A stretch of DNA of 64,000 bases from Planctomycetota bacterium (GTDB lineage Bacteria; Planctomycetota; UBA1135; UBA2386): the NCBI GenBank assembly GCA_020638695.1, contig JACKIB010000001.1:310001-374000 (forward strand), in the 5' to 3' direction. Every line of letters starts with the position of its first letter. Position 1 is the stretch's first letter. Below are positions 17,124 to 26,813 of the stretch, one piece after another. Made by a program: the position numbers and the translations under genes. Under the pieces are notes generated by a model. That model ran no database searches, was not told the origin of the DNA, and saw only the letters and a program-made list of their open reading frames with translations.

Positions 17124-19348
17124 TCAGTCAAGCCAAGTGTCTGTTCCTCGTGGTCTGCACCTTCACAGCACTCTCCCCCACGCTCCTCTCCCAGCTCTCC
17201 GGTTCCAGCTCGCAACGCCCACTTGCTCCCACGACGAAGTGGCGGTCGGTCGATTGGCTATCCGGTTCAACCTACTGCGCGGTGGCGTACGACCCCGCTC
17301 GTGGAGTGACGGTTTGCTTCTTGGGCGACGAGACATGGGAATGGAACGGGCTGTCCTGGAAGATCCGACATCCGAGAACGCGTCCACCCGGTCGGTTCGC
17401 ACCGACCATGGCTTACTGCCATGTGCGCAAGGCCGTGATCCTGTTCGGAGGGGAAGCCATTGACCTGCGGAACCAGCACCTCTATCTCGACGATACGTGG
17501 GAATGGGACGGCAACGACTGGCGACGCGTCAACACCGTGCATACCCCGGGAGGCCGCCACACCGCGATGGCCACCGATGCGACGCGCAAGCAGATCGTCC
17601 TGTTCGGAGGGACTCGATCCCTCAGCTTCCCATTCACAGGGCTACAAGACACGTGGATCTGGGATGGAGCAGACTGGTCTCAGGCTCAACCGAGCACCGT
17701 ACCGGTCCAGCGCTACTCACACAGCCTGACGTTCAACCACCGTACCGGTCGCGTCATGATGTTCGGCGGTGCAAGCGTGGGCTTCGCCTTCGCGGGCAGC
17801 GAGGCTCACGAGTGGACGGGGAGCGACTGGATCATCACCAAGCACCCCACCGAACCACCGCTGCAGTACAACCCGGTACTCGCGTTCGATCCGACGCTCA
17901 ATGCCGTCGTCGTCCATGCAGGCTCGGCCACGGTGTCGGATCCGACATGGACATGGGATGGAAAGATCTGGACCAAACTCAACACCAAGACGAGCCCCCC
18001 GATAGTAGCACGGGGCTGGCGCGCGGATACCGACCTAGTTCGCCGACAGATCGTCATGGTCGGCTTCGAGGACCCCGACTCGCAGTTCGGAGGCCAGACT
18101 TGGACATTCCGCAACAACGACTGGGCGCTGATCGACCGGTTCGGCGGCGAATACCCCACCTTCGCCTCCGCGTTGGATCTCAACAACACGCACGACGATG
18201 CCCGAGACGAGTTCGTGTTCTTGGGGGCGCTAGGACGAACACCTTACACCACAGCCATGTGGGCTCTTCGCGGAGACAAGTTTGTCCGCGTGCATCCCAA
18301 AACGCTACCCGCACATCGGCACCAGCCGGTGCTGTTCTACCATCCGCCAAGCCAACGCGTCGTACTCATGGGTGGGTACGATTCGAAGGGCGCGCTCAAC
18401 GAGGTCTGGACCTGGGACGGCAAGAACTGGGCTCTCCACCCGCTCTCGGGAAAGACCCCCGCCCTCGCGGGCCTCGGGAATGCGATCTACGATCCGTTCC
18501 GCAACCGCCTCGTCGCGTACCCCTTCGCGAACACGACGTGGGAGTGGGACTACTCGAACGGGTGGAACCCGGTCGCAGCAACGGCGCCGAGCGAGTACTG
18601 CGAGTTCGTGATCGACCACGGGTCACGCCGCGTGCTTCTGGTCCCCTTCACCACCCCCAAGAACACACCTCGCCAACCCTGGGTGTGGGACGGTCGAGCG
18701 TGGACCAAGAGCCCCCTGATCACGCCTCCTCTCTCCGGGAAGGCGTTCTACAGCCACGCACACGGAACCCTCGTCCTGCTTCCCTCACCCCAGTACATCT
18801 ACGGCACGCGGGACTACTACGACCGGTGCTACGCACTCGACGGCAACGTCTGGCGGCTCCTCCCCGAGAGCTGCGAATGCAAGACGCTGAGCGGAGCTGG
18901 CGCTGGTTCCTGGCTCCTCACCTATGACCCCAGCCGACAACGCACCCTCGCGACGAACCATTACACCCTAGCCACCCACCACCTCTTCCCGCGCACGCCA
19001 TACCCCCGCCCCGGCCAATCCGCCGAGCTCGACGTCACCTACCCCTCGAGTCCCGGCCAGACCTTCTGGCTCGCGCTGTCGACCGCCGACTGGCCCGGCA
19101 TCCCCCTGCGCACCATCCCCTACGTCGGCACGGTGCGCCTGCCGATCGCCCGCACGCCGTTGTTCGACCTGAGTGTGTCGGCCGGGCTGTCGGTGAAGCT
19201 CGACCGCACCGGCGCGGGCTACTTCAAGATCCCGATCCCGCCGCTGACGTCGTTGGTCGGATTGGAGTTCTACGCCGCTGGGGTGCTGCTCGGGACGAAC
19301 GGGATCGAGGCGGTCAGCAACGCGGTCTCGCTCGAGGTCATCAAGTAG
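17120..19348 (+). CDS. Secreted kelch-type beta-propeller protein
   Basis: 742 residues from the GTG at 17120, which overlaps the previous stop as GTGA. The signal peptide MISQAKCLFLVVCTFTALSP follows directly. Kelch-like blades repeat the pattern LFGG...DTWEWDG..W, for example KAVILFGGEAIDLRNQHLYL, DDTWEWDGNDWRRVNT, KQIVLFGGTRSLSF, DTWIWDGADWSQ, RVVLMGGYDSKGALNEVWTW and PWVWDGRAWTKS. The last about 110 residues form a separate beta-rich module (GQSAELDVTYPSSPGQTFWL, ending GIEAVSNAVSLEVIK) like those of other secreted proteins here. It is co-translated with the beta-helix gene and would be co-affected by its switch. Confidence 0.85.
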
Positions 19349-19399
19349 GGGCGGCGCGATGCGAGACGCTGGAGAAGCAGCAGAGCAAGGCGAGAAGCG

Positions 19400-21019
19400 A
19401 TGAAGTGGGTGCGCCGCATCGGACTGGTTGCGGTACTCGCTATCGCTGTGCTGCTCTGCTACCTCGCCATTCCCCCGTCCCGCACCGCGGCGCATGGCAG
19501 CGGCGGCGCGGTTTCCGAACTCACGGCTGGACACAACGGCGAGAACGTGAGCACCGATTCGGCCGGAGCCCGCACCCCGACCCGCGCCGAAGACCGCGCC
19601 GACTCACCGCTGCTGGTGCTCACGGTCCGCGACGCCGCCGGCAAGCCGGCCAGCGGGCTCGTCAGCTGGCGGGCGACGCCCGAGCCCGACCTGTCCGGCG
19701 ACGCCCTGCCGATGTTCGCGGGCGAGAAGTCCGGATCCGTGCACCAAGCGAACTTCCAGGACACCGCCTCGATCCGCCTGCCCGCGGGACACTGGCTGTG
19801 GCTCAAGGTGACGCCGGCGCACCGCCTCGCGTCGGCGTGGTTCCTGCGGGTGCCGCCGTTCCGCGGCATGCGCCGCAAAACCCTGGTGCTCGACGACACG
19901 ACGCGTGCCCTGCACGTGTTCGTGTGGAACGCGACGTTGACCGGACCCTGCGCCGACGGCGAGGTGTCGCTCTACGCGGCGGAAGGCGCAGGCAGTGCGC
20001 CGGTGCCGGTGCAGCGGCTGCGCACCGATGCACACGGCTACGCCCTCGCCCAGCCGCTGCCACCCGGAGGGTTCCTGGTGTGTGGTCCTGGCTCGTCGCC
20101 CGGGGACACCCACCCATTCACCGCCCACATGATGCTGCCGGCGGGCGTGCCGGTTGCCGAATTGTCGTGCTCGGTGGCAGCTCGCGCGCCGTGCTCGTTC
20201 TTGCGCCTGACGGTGGTGGTCGCGCCCGAATGCGCCAAGGCGCTGCAGGGTGCCGGCGGCAAGCTGTTCCTCAAGCGCAAGGACGACGGCTCCGGCGCCG
20301 CGGTCCCACTCCCTGGGCTGTTGGTCGAGGGGAAGACCACGCACCGCGTGGCCGTGGCGCCGGGGACCTACGAAATTGCGTGCCTACCGGCCGGTTGCGT
20401 GACGATTCGTGATACCGAACGCTACGTGAGCGTCGCGGCGGGGCGTGAGCAGGCGGCGACTGTCGCGGTCGCGGCAGGCTGTGCGGTAGTACGTCTCTCG
20501 CTCATCGGAATCCCGCAGCATGAGTTTCCCATCACGGTGCACGCGCGCGCCGACGCAGCGCTGATCGACGAGGACAGTCGGTTGGTGTTCCTGGGGCCCT
20601 ACCGGTGGCGCACTCCCGACGCCCAGGTCGCCGGCTTGCCCCGCTCGGTCGTGTTGGTGGCGCATAGCCGACACAGACCCTACGTGTCGATCCGACCGCT
20701 CGAGCTGCGCGCGACGACCGGACCGGTACCCATGACGGCCGCGACGCGGCTCCAGGTCACTTGGCTCGGCCCGCGTGCGGTGGCGTGCCGCGATCCGATC
20801 CTCGTCGCGCGGTCGAGCCACGGCCAGAACGAGGTACTGCTCCGCCGCACGCTCGCCCGCGACGGCAGCCGGATCCGGCCCGCACTGGAGGCGAGCCTCG
20901 TGGTGCCGGCGGGGCTCGTCGACCTCACCTGTCGCTCGGCTGCTGGAGAACACTGGCAGCGCAGGGTCGATGCTTCGGCCGGACCTGCACTGCCGTTGGT
21001 CGTGCCGGAGGGCGGGTAG
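19400..21019 (+). CDS. Membrane-anchored hypothetical protein with beta-sandwich repeats
   Basis: 539 residues. An N-terminal anchor (KWVRRIGLVAVLAIAVLLCY) is followed by a low-complexity linker. Several domains then resemble carboxypeptidase regulatory-like folds: LLVLTVRDAAGKPASGLVSW, IRLPAGHWLWLKVTPAHRLA, LRTDAHGYALAQPLPPGGFL, THRVAVAPGTYEIACLPAG, and a last one with LVVPAGLVDLTCRSAAGE. It is likely periplasmic. No catalytic motif is seen. It begins 51 bp after the kelch gene in the same direction and may belong to the same transcript. Confidence 0.7.
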   Translation: MKWVRRIGLVAVLAIAVLLCYLAIPPSRTAAHGSGGAVSELTAGHNGENVSTDSAGARTPTRAEDRADSPLLVLTVRDAAGKPASGLVSWRATPEPDLSGDALPMFAGEKSGSVHQANFQDTASIRLPAGHWLWLKVTPAHRLASAWFLRVPPFRGMRRKTLVLDDTTRALHVFVWNATLTGPCADGEVSLYAAEGAGSAPVPVQRLRTDAHGYALAQPLPPGGFLVCGPGSSPGDTHPFTAHMMLPAGVPVAELSCSVAARAPCSFLRLTVVVAPECAKALQGAGGKLFLKRKDDGSGAAVPLPGLLVEGKTTHRVAVAPGTYEIACLPAGCVTIRDTERYVSVAAGREQAATVAVAAGCAVVRLSLIGIPQHEFPITVHARADAALIDEDSRLVFLGPYRWRTPDAQVAGLPRSVVLVAHSRHRPYVSIRPLELRATTGPVPMTAATRLQVTWLGPRAVACRDPILVARSSHGQNEVLLRRTLARDGSRIRPALEASLVVPAGLVDLTCRSAAGEHWQRRVDASAGPALPLVVPEGG

Positions 21020-21306
21020 CAGGATGGCCGAGGGGCGACTGACGACGGCGAGCATCGAGCAACCGACGACCGCGTCGCTCGTGTGGCAGACCATCGGTGA
21101 GATGGCGCCGAGGCCCAGCGCCTCGCACAACTCCCTCCGCCGGACCTTGCCACGCTCGACTCCTCTATCCAGCACAGCAGCATGGTCACGTCATGCCCAG
21201 CAACACCCCTCCGATTGACACCCCCGGCGAAGTCTGGGTACCGTCCGCACGTTCCCGAAGCCCGCGCCGTGGGACCCACCGAGCGCCCCCTGACCAGCAG
21301 GTAGCG

Positions 21307-22485
21307 ATGTCCACGCCGAACCCCACCCTCACGCTGGCGAGCCTCCTGCTGCTGGCCCTCGCCCCGGTCGCCGCCGCGCAAACCGCCGAGGGCTACGAGC
21401 TGATGCCGGGGCGACTCACCGGGACCAACGACGGGATCACCTTCGTGGTCCGCTACGCCGGCAACCCCCCGCCGGTGTTCGAGGCGCTGCAGATGTACGA
21501 CCAGCGCTACCTACACGGGCTCGGCGACCTGCGCGGCACGGGCCGTGGCAAGACCAGTGGGCCGTGCGAGATCGGCACCTTCAAGATCCGTTACCAGGAC
21601 GAAGACGGGTCGACGGTCGAGGGCTTCAAGATCGTGGCGCGGCCGGAGACCGCGCCGGGCTCGCGCGCCGCCGACATGACCAAGAGCTTGTTCTCCCAAG
21701 CAGTTCCGGGCAGCCCGGCGACGCCCGCCGGACCCGCGGGGTTCTTGATGACGGTGCAGGTGATGGGCGGCTCGGCGGTGGCGGTGCCGTGCCAGGACAC
21801 GTTCTTCTTCGGCATGGAGGTGCCCGTGGTGCCGAGCGGCAAGAGCTGGCCGTCGCAGGACGGGCTGTCGATCACCGCATCGGCGGCCGACACGCTGCCG
21901 GGCTATTCGATCTTCGACTGGCCGAAGGGTGGGCACGCGAGCGACTACCTGTACTTCCTCGGCGGGACGCCGTCGACACACTTCCCCGAGCGGATGGTGT
22001 TCGGCTACGCGTTGCTGCCCGACGCACCGGTGCTGCAGGCGGCGGCGCGGCACAAGCTCGGCACGTCGCGGCACGGCTCGGACAACGGCTACGGTGCCGC
22101 AGCGATCTGGCCGGAAGTCGACCCAACGACCGCCCGCGGGATGGTCAGCGCCGACGGATTGGGGATCCGCGTCACCGACAACCGCTTCGCTGCGGGGGCC
22201 ACGTTCGGCCTGTTCCTGGCGCTGCGCAATGCCAAGCAGCAGAACCTGCCGGTGGTGTCGCTGCCGGGGATCGGCGGTGGGCTGTACCTCGGCACGCCGA
22301 GCTGGCCGGTGCTGCTCGGGGCGGCGATGACCGGGGTCGACACCGAAGTCACGCTGGCGCAGCCGGGGACGATCCCGGTGAGCATCCTCGGGGCTTCGCT
22401 CTACCTGCAGGCCTACACGTCGATCCCGGGGCAGCCGAGCCTCGACAGCCTGACCAACTCGGTCGGCATCGAATACAAGAAGTAG
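21307..22485 (+). CDS. Secreted hypothetical protein with C-terminal planctomycete-type beta module
   Basis: 392 residues from the ATG at 21307. The frame is open upstream, but the signal peptide (PTLTLASLLLLALAPVAAAQ) fixes the start. The middle has no recognised motif (YGAAAIWPEVDPTTARGMVS). The end, GGGLYLGTPSWPVLLGAAMT, then TIPVSILGASLYLQAYTSI and LTNSVGIEYKK, follows the pattern of the C-terminal modules of the kelch and sugar dehydrogenase proteins in this window. It is probably a secreted structural or binding protein. The function is unknown. Confidence 0.72.
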   Translation: MSTPNPTLTLASLLLLALAPVAAAQTAEGYELMPGRLTGTNDGITFVVRYAGNPPPVFEALQMYDQRYLHGLGDLRGTGRGKTSGPCEIGTFKIRYQDEDGSTVEGFKIVARPETAPGSRAADMTKSLFSQAVPGSPATPAGPAGFLMTVQVMGGSAVAVPCQDTFFFGMEVPVVPSGKSWPSQDGLSITASAADTLPGYSIFDWPKGGHASDYLYFLGGTPSTHFPERMVFGYALLPDAPVLQAAARHKLGTSRHGSDNGYGAAAIWPEVDPTTARGMVSADGLGIRVTDNRFAAGATFGLFLALRNAKQQNLPVVSLPGIGGGLYLGTPSWPVLLGAAMTGVDTEVTLAQPGTIPVSILGASLYLQAYTSIPGQPSLDSLTNSVGIEYKK

Positions 22486-22663
22486 CGGAACGCGCACCGA
22501 GCCGACGCGCAGTTGGCGGCGGGCACTTCGACGCGGCGAACGAACCCGGTGGTCGGACGCCGACCGATGAGCGGCGGCCCAGCGCTGTGTAGCCGAGTGC
22601 CAGCCGACGTGTGGCGACTCAGCGGTGTGTCGACGCCACCGAACCCGCGGCCCGCGACTTCAT

Positions 22664-22830
22664 CCCGGACGACTCATGAGCAGCGTCGCGAGATCGGCAG
22701 GTCCCGCCCGGAGGCGGCGTGCACCCCGCCGCCGTCGAAGCGTAGAGGAGCGGTTCTTGACGTTCGACGAAGCCAGTAGCGACCTTGTGCGATCGCACCA
22801 GCTCGTTCATGCGTTCATGAACAGTCCGGG
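22664..22830. repeat. Dispersed inverted-repeat element, type A copy 3
   Basis: Ends CCCGGACGACTCATGA and, inverted, TCATGAACAGTCCGGG. In reverse orientation it shares GCGATCGCACAAGGTCGCTA and CTGGCTTCGTCGAACGTCA with copy 1. It lies 6 bp beyond the TAG stop of the minus-strand CehA-like gene. The remaining gap 22486-22663 holds no evident gene. Confidence 0.75.
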
Positions 22831-22836
22831 TTGGTT

Positions 22837-24969
22837 CTACCTGACGACCGGCTTGTCCTTTGCGGGCTTGGTCTTCGCGGACTTGCCTTTGGCCTTCTTC
22901 ACCCCACCACGCGCGGCCGGCTTCATCGACTTGGCGAATGCGGCCAACACCGGGCGCGAACCCAGGCGACCGATCAACGCAGCGACCTCGGCGTGCACCT
23001 TGCGTCGCACCACGGCGTCGCCCTTCGCCTCGAGCTCCTTCATCTCGATCAGCTCGCCCAGCACCTGCACCGCGACCGCATCGTCGACCTCTTCCAACGG
23101 CTTCTGCAGCCGGTCGACGGAGAGCCCGTGCTCGCGCAGCAGCGCCAGCGCGCGGTGCCGCGGGCTCGTGTAGTGGCCGTCGCCATCGACGTCGAGGTAG
23201 ACCGGGTTGGTCGCCGCCAACACGTAGTCGTTGGTGCTCTCGGCGCGCCAGAACAGCCCCTTCACCCCCGGACCGGTCACCACGCACACCAGGTGCGCGT
23301 CGTTCTTCGGCCGCGGCACCGACAGCTCGAGGCGCTGGTCGGTCGGCTTGCCGGGGACCGACTCGATCGGCACGTCGAGCACCTTCGCCCCGTTGACGAA
23401 CACCCGCGCGCGGTCCGGCCGCGCCCACGAGGCACACGCCACCCGCAGCACAACCGGCACCTTCTCGCCGAGGCCGCGCACCGTGGCGCCCATGGTGTGC
23501 GCACCGTGCACGAACACCTCCGCGAACAGGCCCTGACTGATCGAGCTACGGCCCAGACGAAACGACGTGCACGCCTCGTCGACGTCGATCTTCGCCGCGT
23601 CGTCGGTGCTGCTGCGCAGGTACGTCCGCCCCTGCCCCACCGGGTCACCGACGGTGTGCGAGTCGGAAGTCCCCACCGCCTGGATCTTCTCGCCGTGGTT
23701 GAGCAGCGCGAACCAGTCGACGAAGTTGTAGAGCGGGTCGGGGGCCTTGCACGTGGCGTTGACCAGCTCCATCGCATCGAAGGTGAACGCGCCGCCGCGC
23801 GCCCGCTGCCCGGTGATGCGGTTGAGCTCGAAGTGCTGCTTGCCGAACGGGCCGGTGTGCACCTGCGGCCACCGCGGATGGTTCAGCACCACGACCTTGG
23901 CCCCGCGGCTGCGGATTCCGTCGATCAGCTTCACCCAATCGGTGAGCTTGTGGTCGGGCACCGGCATCAGCGGGTCGAGTGGGAAGGCGTTGAAGTGGCC
24001 GTTCTTGGTGGTCACCTCGTTGCCGGTCACCGGGGTGAAGTACTCGGTCAGCTTCATTCGCCGCTGGTAGGGCTGGTAGTCCGTCTGGTGGTTGTGGTCG
24101 GTGGCGATCGCCAGCTCGACCCCTTCGCCGGCCAGCGTCACCATCCGCTCTTCGACCGAAGCATCGCCGTGGCCGCTGAACGTGTAGGTATGGATGTGCG
24201 AGTCGCACGCCACGTATCCCGGGGTCGCGACCTCGCGCCCGATCTGCAGCTCCACGGTGGCCGTGCCGCCGTGTTCGACCGACACCGGCTTGTGGTCCAT
24301 GCCCCACTCCATGCCGCGGCTGGCGAACACCTGGTAGCGTCCGACCGGTAGCTCGACGTCCGCGGAGCCCACGCTGGTGTAGACCACACCGCGCCGCACC
24401 GCGGTGGTGCTGGTGGCGGCGTAGTAGACCTCGACTCGGTTCTCGGCCTTGGCGTCGGTGATCGTCACGCGCGCCGGCAGCGGCGAGCCGGCGGCGTCGC
24501 GCACCCGAATCCGCACCGGCCGCAGATCGAGGTGTTCGCGCAGGGTCTGCGGGAACAGGCGGATGTTGCCGAGCAGGATGTCGTCGCTCTTCTTGTTCGA
24601 CTTGGTCTGCAGCCGGTTGGTGCCGCGCTGCAGCGTCCCCGCCGGGACCAGATAGACGTGGTCGCGCAGCGTCTTGCCCTTCTCCAGCTCGCCGATCACC
24701 TTGCCGTTGATCCGCAGCCGCCAACGGTTGTCGACGTCGCGGTGGCGGATGACCAGCACGTATTCCTTGGCGTTGGGAACCGCCTCGAACGCGACGTCGA
24801 GCTCCAGTCCCTCCGGCTCGGGCGTGCCGAACTCCCAGGTGGTGATCTTGGTGTCGCCCAGGTGGTGGTAGCCGGCGTCGAGCACCTGTGGCTTCACCTG
24901 CGCCACGCCGACTCCCGGAACCAGCACGACGACGACACACACGAGCCACTGACGAAGAATGGGCACCAT
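22837..24969 (-). CDS. Exported CehA/McbA-family metallohydrolase (PHP domain)
   Basis: 710 residues. A signal peptide (LRQWLVCVVVVLVPGVGVAQ) is followed by a jelly-roll-like region (residues about 30-150) and a carboxypeptidase-like region with PVRIRVRDAAGSPLPARVTI. The PHP-type catalytic domain starts at CDSHIHTYTFSGHGDASVEE, with further metal-ligand blocks AIATDHNHQTDY, NHPRWP and GTSDSHTVGDPVG. CehA and relatives hydrolyse phosphoester or carbamate bonds; the substrate here is unknown. A Lys/Ala-rich tail ends the protein. It is divergent from the MBL gene across 61 bp. Repeat element A3 starts right after its stop. Confidence 0.86.
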   Translation of the reverse strand: MVPILRQWLVCVVVVLVPGVGVAQVKPQVLDAGYHHLGDTKITTWEFGTPEPEGLELDVAFEAVPNAKEYVLVIRHRDVDNRWRLRINGKVIGELEKGKTLRDHVYLVPAGTLQRGTNRLQTKSNKKSDDILLGNIRLFPQTLREHLDLRPVRIRVRDAAGSPLPARVTITDAKAENRVEVYYAATSTTAVRRGVVYTSVGSADVELPVGRYQVFASRGMEWGMDHKPVSVEHGGTATVELQIGREVATPGYVACDSHIHTYTFSGHGDASVEERMVTLAGEGVELAIATDHNHQTDYQPYQRRMKLTEYFTPVTGNEVTTKNGHFNAFPLDPLMPVPDHKLTDWVKLIDGIRSRGAKVVVLNHPRWPQVHTGPFGKQHFELNRITGQRARGGAFTFDAMELVNATCKAPDPLYNFVDWFALLNHGEKIQAVGTSDSHTVGDPVGQGRTYLRSSTDDAAKIDVDEACTSFRLGRSSISQGLFAEVFVHGAHTMGATVRGLGEKVPVVLRVACASWARPDRARVFVNGAKVLDVPIESVPGKPTDQRLELSVPRPKNDAHLVCVVTGPGVKGLFWRAESTNDYVLAATNPVYLDVDGDGHYTSPRHRALALLREHGLSVDRLQKPLEEVDDAVAVQVLGELIEMKELEAKGDAVVRRKVHAEVAALIGRLGSRPVLAAFAKSMKPAARGGVKKAKGKSAKTKPAKDKPVVR

Positions 24970-25030
24970 CTCGGCAACAGGTATTGTGTCCCGCCCCGGC
25001 TTGCAACCCGGACCACGAATCTAACTCGCC

Positions 25031-25810
25031 TTGCGCATCGCCCCCCTCGCCTCCGGAAGCCGCGGCAACAGCCTGCTGCTCGCGGCCGGTGACCAGCAGC
25101 TGCTGGTCGACAACGGCCTGCCGCTGGAGCAACTGGGCGATGCCCTCACCACCGTCGGTGTGGCACCCAGCGACGTTACCGCGGTGTTGATGACCCACCG
25201 CCACCGCGACCACGCGCGCGGGGTGGCGGACTTCTGCCGCACGTTCGACACTCCCGTCTACGGCACCCGCCGCACCCTGCGCTCGCTGTGCAATCGCCTG
25301 CAGCGACGGCTGCACACGATCCCGACCGACCGTTCGTTCCGACTCGGCACGCTCGACGTGCGAGCGGTGAAGGTCCGGCACGACGCACCCGACACCGTCG
25401 CCTACCGATTCGACGACGGGCACCACCGCTTCGGTCTCGCCACCGACCTCGGCTGCGCCGACGGGGCGATCGCGGAGGTGTTCGTCCAGCTGGACGCACT
25501 GCTGCTCGAGTTCAACTACGAGCCCGAGCTGCTGGAACGCGGCCCCTACCCCGCACAGCTCAGGGCGCGCGTCGCCAGCGACACCGGGCACCTGTCGAAT
25601 CAGCAAGCCGCCGCGTTGTTGCAGGGACTCGCACATCCAGGACTGCGCCGAGTCTGGGTCGGTCACGTCAGCGAACGCAACAACCGCCCCGAGCTGGCGC
25701 TGGCCGCGGCGCGCAGCGTTCTACCCGCAGGCGCCCGCACCGAGGTAGTGCTCGCCACGCAGGATCTACCGAGCGAACCCCTGCTGCTGGGAGTCCGCCC
25801 CACGGAGTGA
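25031..25810 (+). CDS. WalJ/YycJ-like metallo-beta-lactamase-fold hydrolase
   Basis: 259 residues, read from a TTG at 25031. No ATG precedes it, and the family N-terminus MRIAPLASGSRGNSLLLAAG begins exactly there. The HxHxDH metal motif appears as LMTHRHRDHARG. Later ligands appear as VRHDAPDTVAYRF, GLATDLGCAD and ASDTGHLSNQQAAALL, ending VWVGHVSERNNRPELA. Cytoplasmic dinuclear-metal nuclease or phosphodiesterase activity, linked to DNA metabolism, is known for relatives. Confidence 0.85.
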   Translation: MRIAPLASGSRGNSLLLAAGDQQLLVDNGLPLEQLGDALTTVGVAPSDVTAVLMTHRHRDHARGVADFCRTFDTPVYGTRRTLRSLCNRLQRRLHTIPTDRSFRLGTLDVRAVKVRHDAPDTVAYRFDDGHHRFGLATDLGCADGAIAEVFVQLDALLLEFNYEPELLERGPYPAQLRARVASDTGHLSNQQAAALLQGLAHPGLRRVWVGHVSERNNRPELALAAARSVLPAGARTEVVLATQDLPSEPLLLGVRPTE

Positions 25811-26144
25811 CAACCCGGGAGATCCGCGCCTTCCCGCACTGATCCTCCCGATCGCCTGCGGGTCAAACGCCTGGCGCCGGTTCCGACGCGGGCGGGCTCG
25901 GCGGACACCAGCGCGGGCGGCGTCGAACCGGAGTGGCTCGAGCGCGGCCAACCGCGAGACGCGCGGGGAGGCAGCGGCAGCCCTTGGATCTCGCCGCCGA
26001 CTCCGAAGTCGAACCGACCGGTTCGTGAGGCGCCGGTGAGAAGGTCTCGCCACGTCGCATCGCCTCGACCAGGCTCCGTCCGCCGGCGCGCGCGAACTCG
26101 CGTGGCATCTCGACGCGCGGTGCCTGGCCCGTACCATTCGACCG
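25811..26144. other. 334-bp intergenic gap
   Basis: Between the WalJ-like gene and the response regulator. I see only a short GAACC/GGTTC hairpin near 26014-26026 and no credible gene, RNA or repeat. The promoter of the two-component operon is expected near its right end. Confidence 0.4.
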
Positions 26145-26813
26145 ATGCGCCTGCTGCTGGTGGAAGACTTCGCACCACTCGCCGAGGCCACTCGACGTGG
26201 TCTCGAGGAAGAGGGCTACGCAGTGGAAGTGGCGCAAGACGGCGCGGCGGCACTGACCCGCGCGCTGACCGAGGAGTTCGACGCGATCCTGCTCGACTTG
26301 ATGCTGCCAGCGGTCGACGGCTTGCAAGTCCTCAAGACGCTGCGGCAACGCGGGGTGCGGACCCCGGTGCTGATCCTCACCGCGCGAGGCGACCTCGACG
26401 ATCGAGTGTCCGGATTGGATCACGGTGCTGACGACTACCTGGTCAAGCCGTTCGCGATGGCGGAGCTGTTCGCGCGGGTGCGCGCCCTGGTGCGCCGGCG
26501 CTACGACAGCGACCCGGTGCTGCAGATCGGGCACGTCGCGGTGAACACCGCGGACCGCACGGTGACGGTCGCGGGCGAGCGCCAGGACCTGTCGGCGCGC
26601 GAGTACGCACTGCTCGAGTACCTGATTCACCGCCGTGACGAGCTGGTGACCCGCGCCGACATCCGCACGCACGTGTACTCCGACGCGCCGAACACCAGCA
26701 ACGTCATCGACGTCTACATCGGCTACCTCCGCAAGCGGCTCGAACGCGAAGGGCAGCCGCGGCTGATCCACACCCGGCGCGGCGCCGGCTACATCTTCGG
26801 CATCCGCGAATGA
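26145..26813 (+). CDS. OmpR/PhoB-family response regulator
   Basis: 222 residues. The receiver domain has acidic pocket residues in LLLVEDFAPL, the phospho-acceptor Asp51 in AILLDLMLPAVDGLQVL, Thr/Ser in LILTARGDLDDRVSG and Lys in DDYLVKPFAMAELFARVRAL. The C-terminal winged helix is LSAREYALLEYLIHRRDELV with the recognition-helix region SNVIDVYIGYLRKRLE. It overlaps its sensor kinase by ATGA. The regulated genes cannot be told from the sequence. Confidence 0.95.
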   Translation: MRLLLVEDFAPLAEATRRGLEEEGYAVEVAQDGAAALTRALTEEFDAILLDLMLPAVDGLQVLKTLRQRGVRTPVLILTARGDLDDRVSGLDHGADDYLVKPFAMAELFARVRALVRRRYDSDPVLQIGHVAVNTADRTVTVAGERQDLSAREYALLEYLIHRRDELVTRADIRTHVYSDAPNTSNVIDVYIGYLRKRLEREGQPRLIHTRRGAGYIFGIRE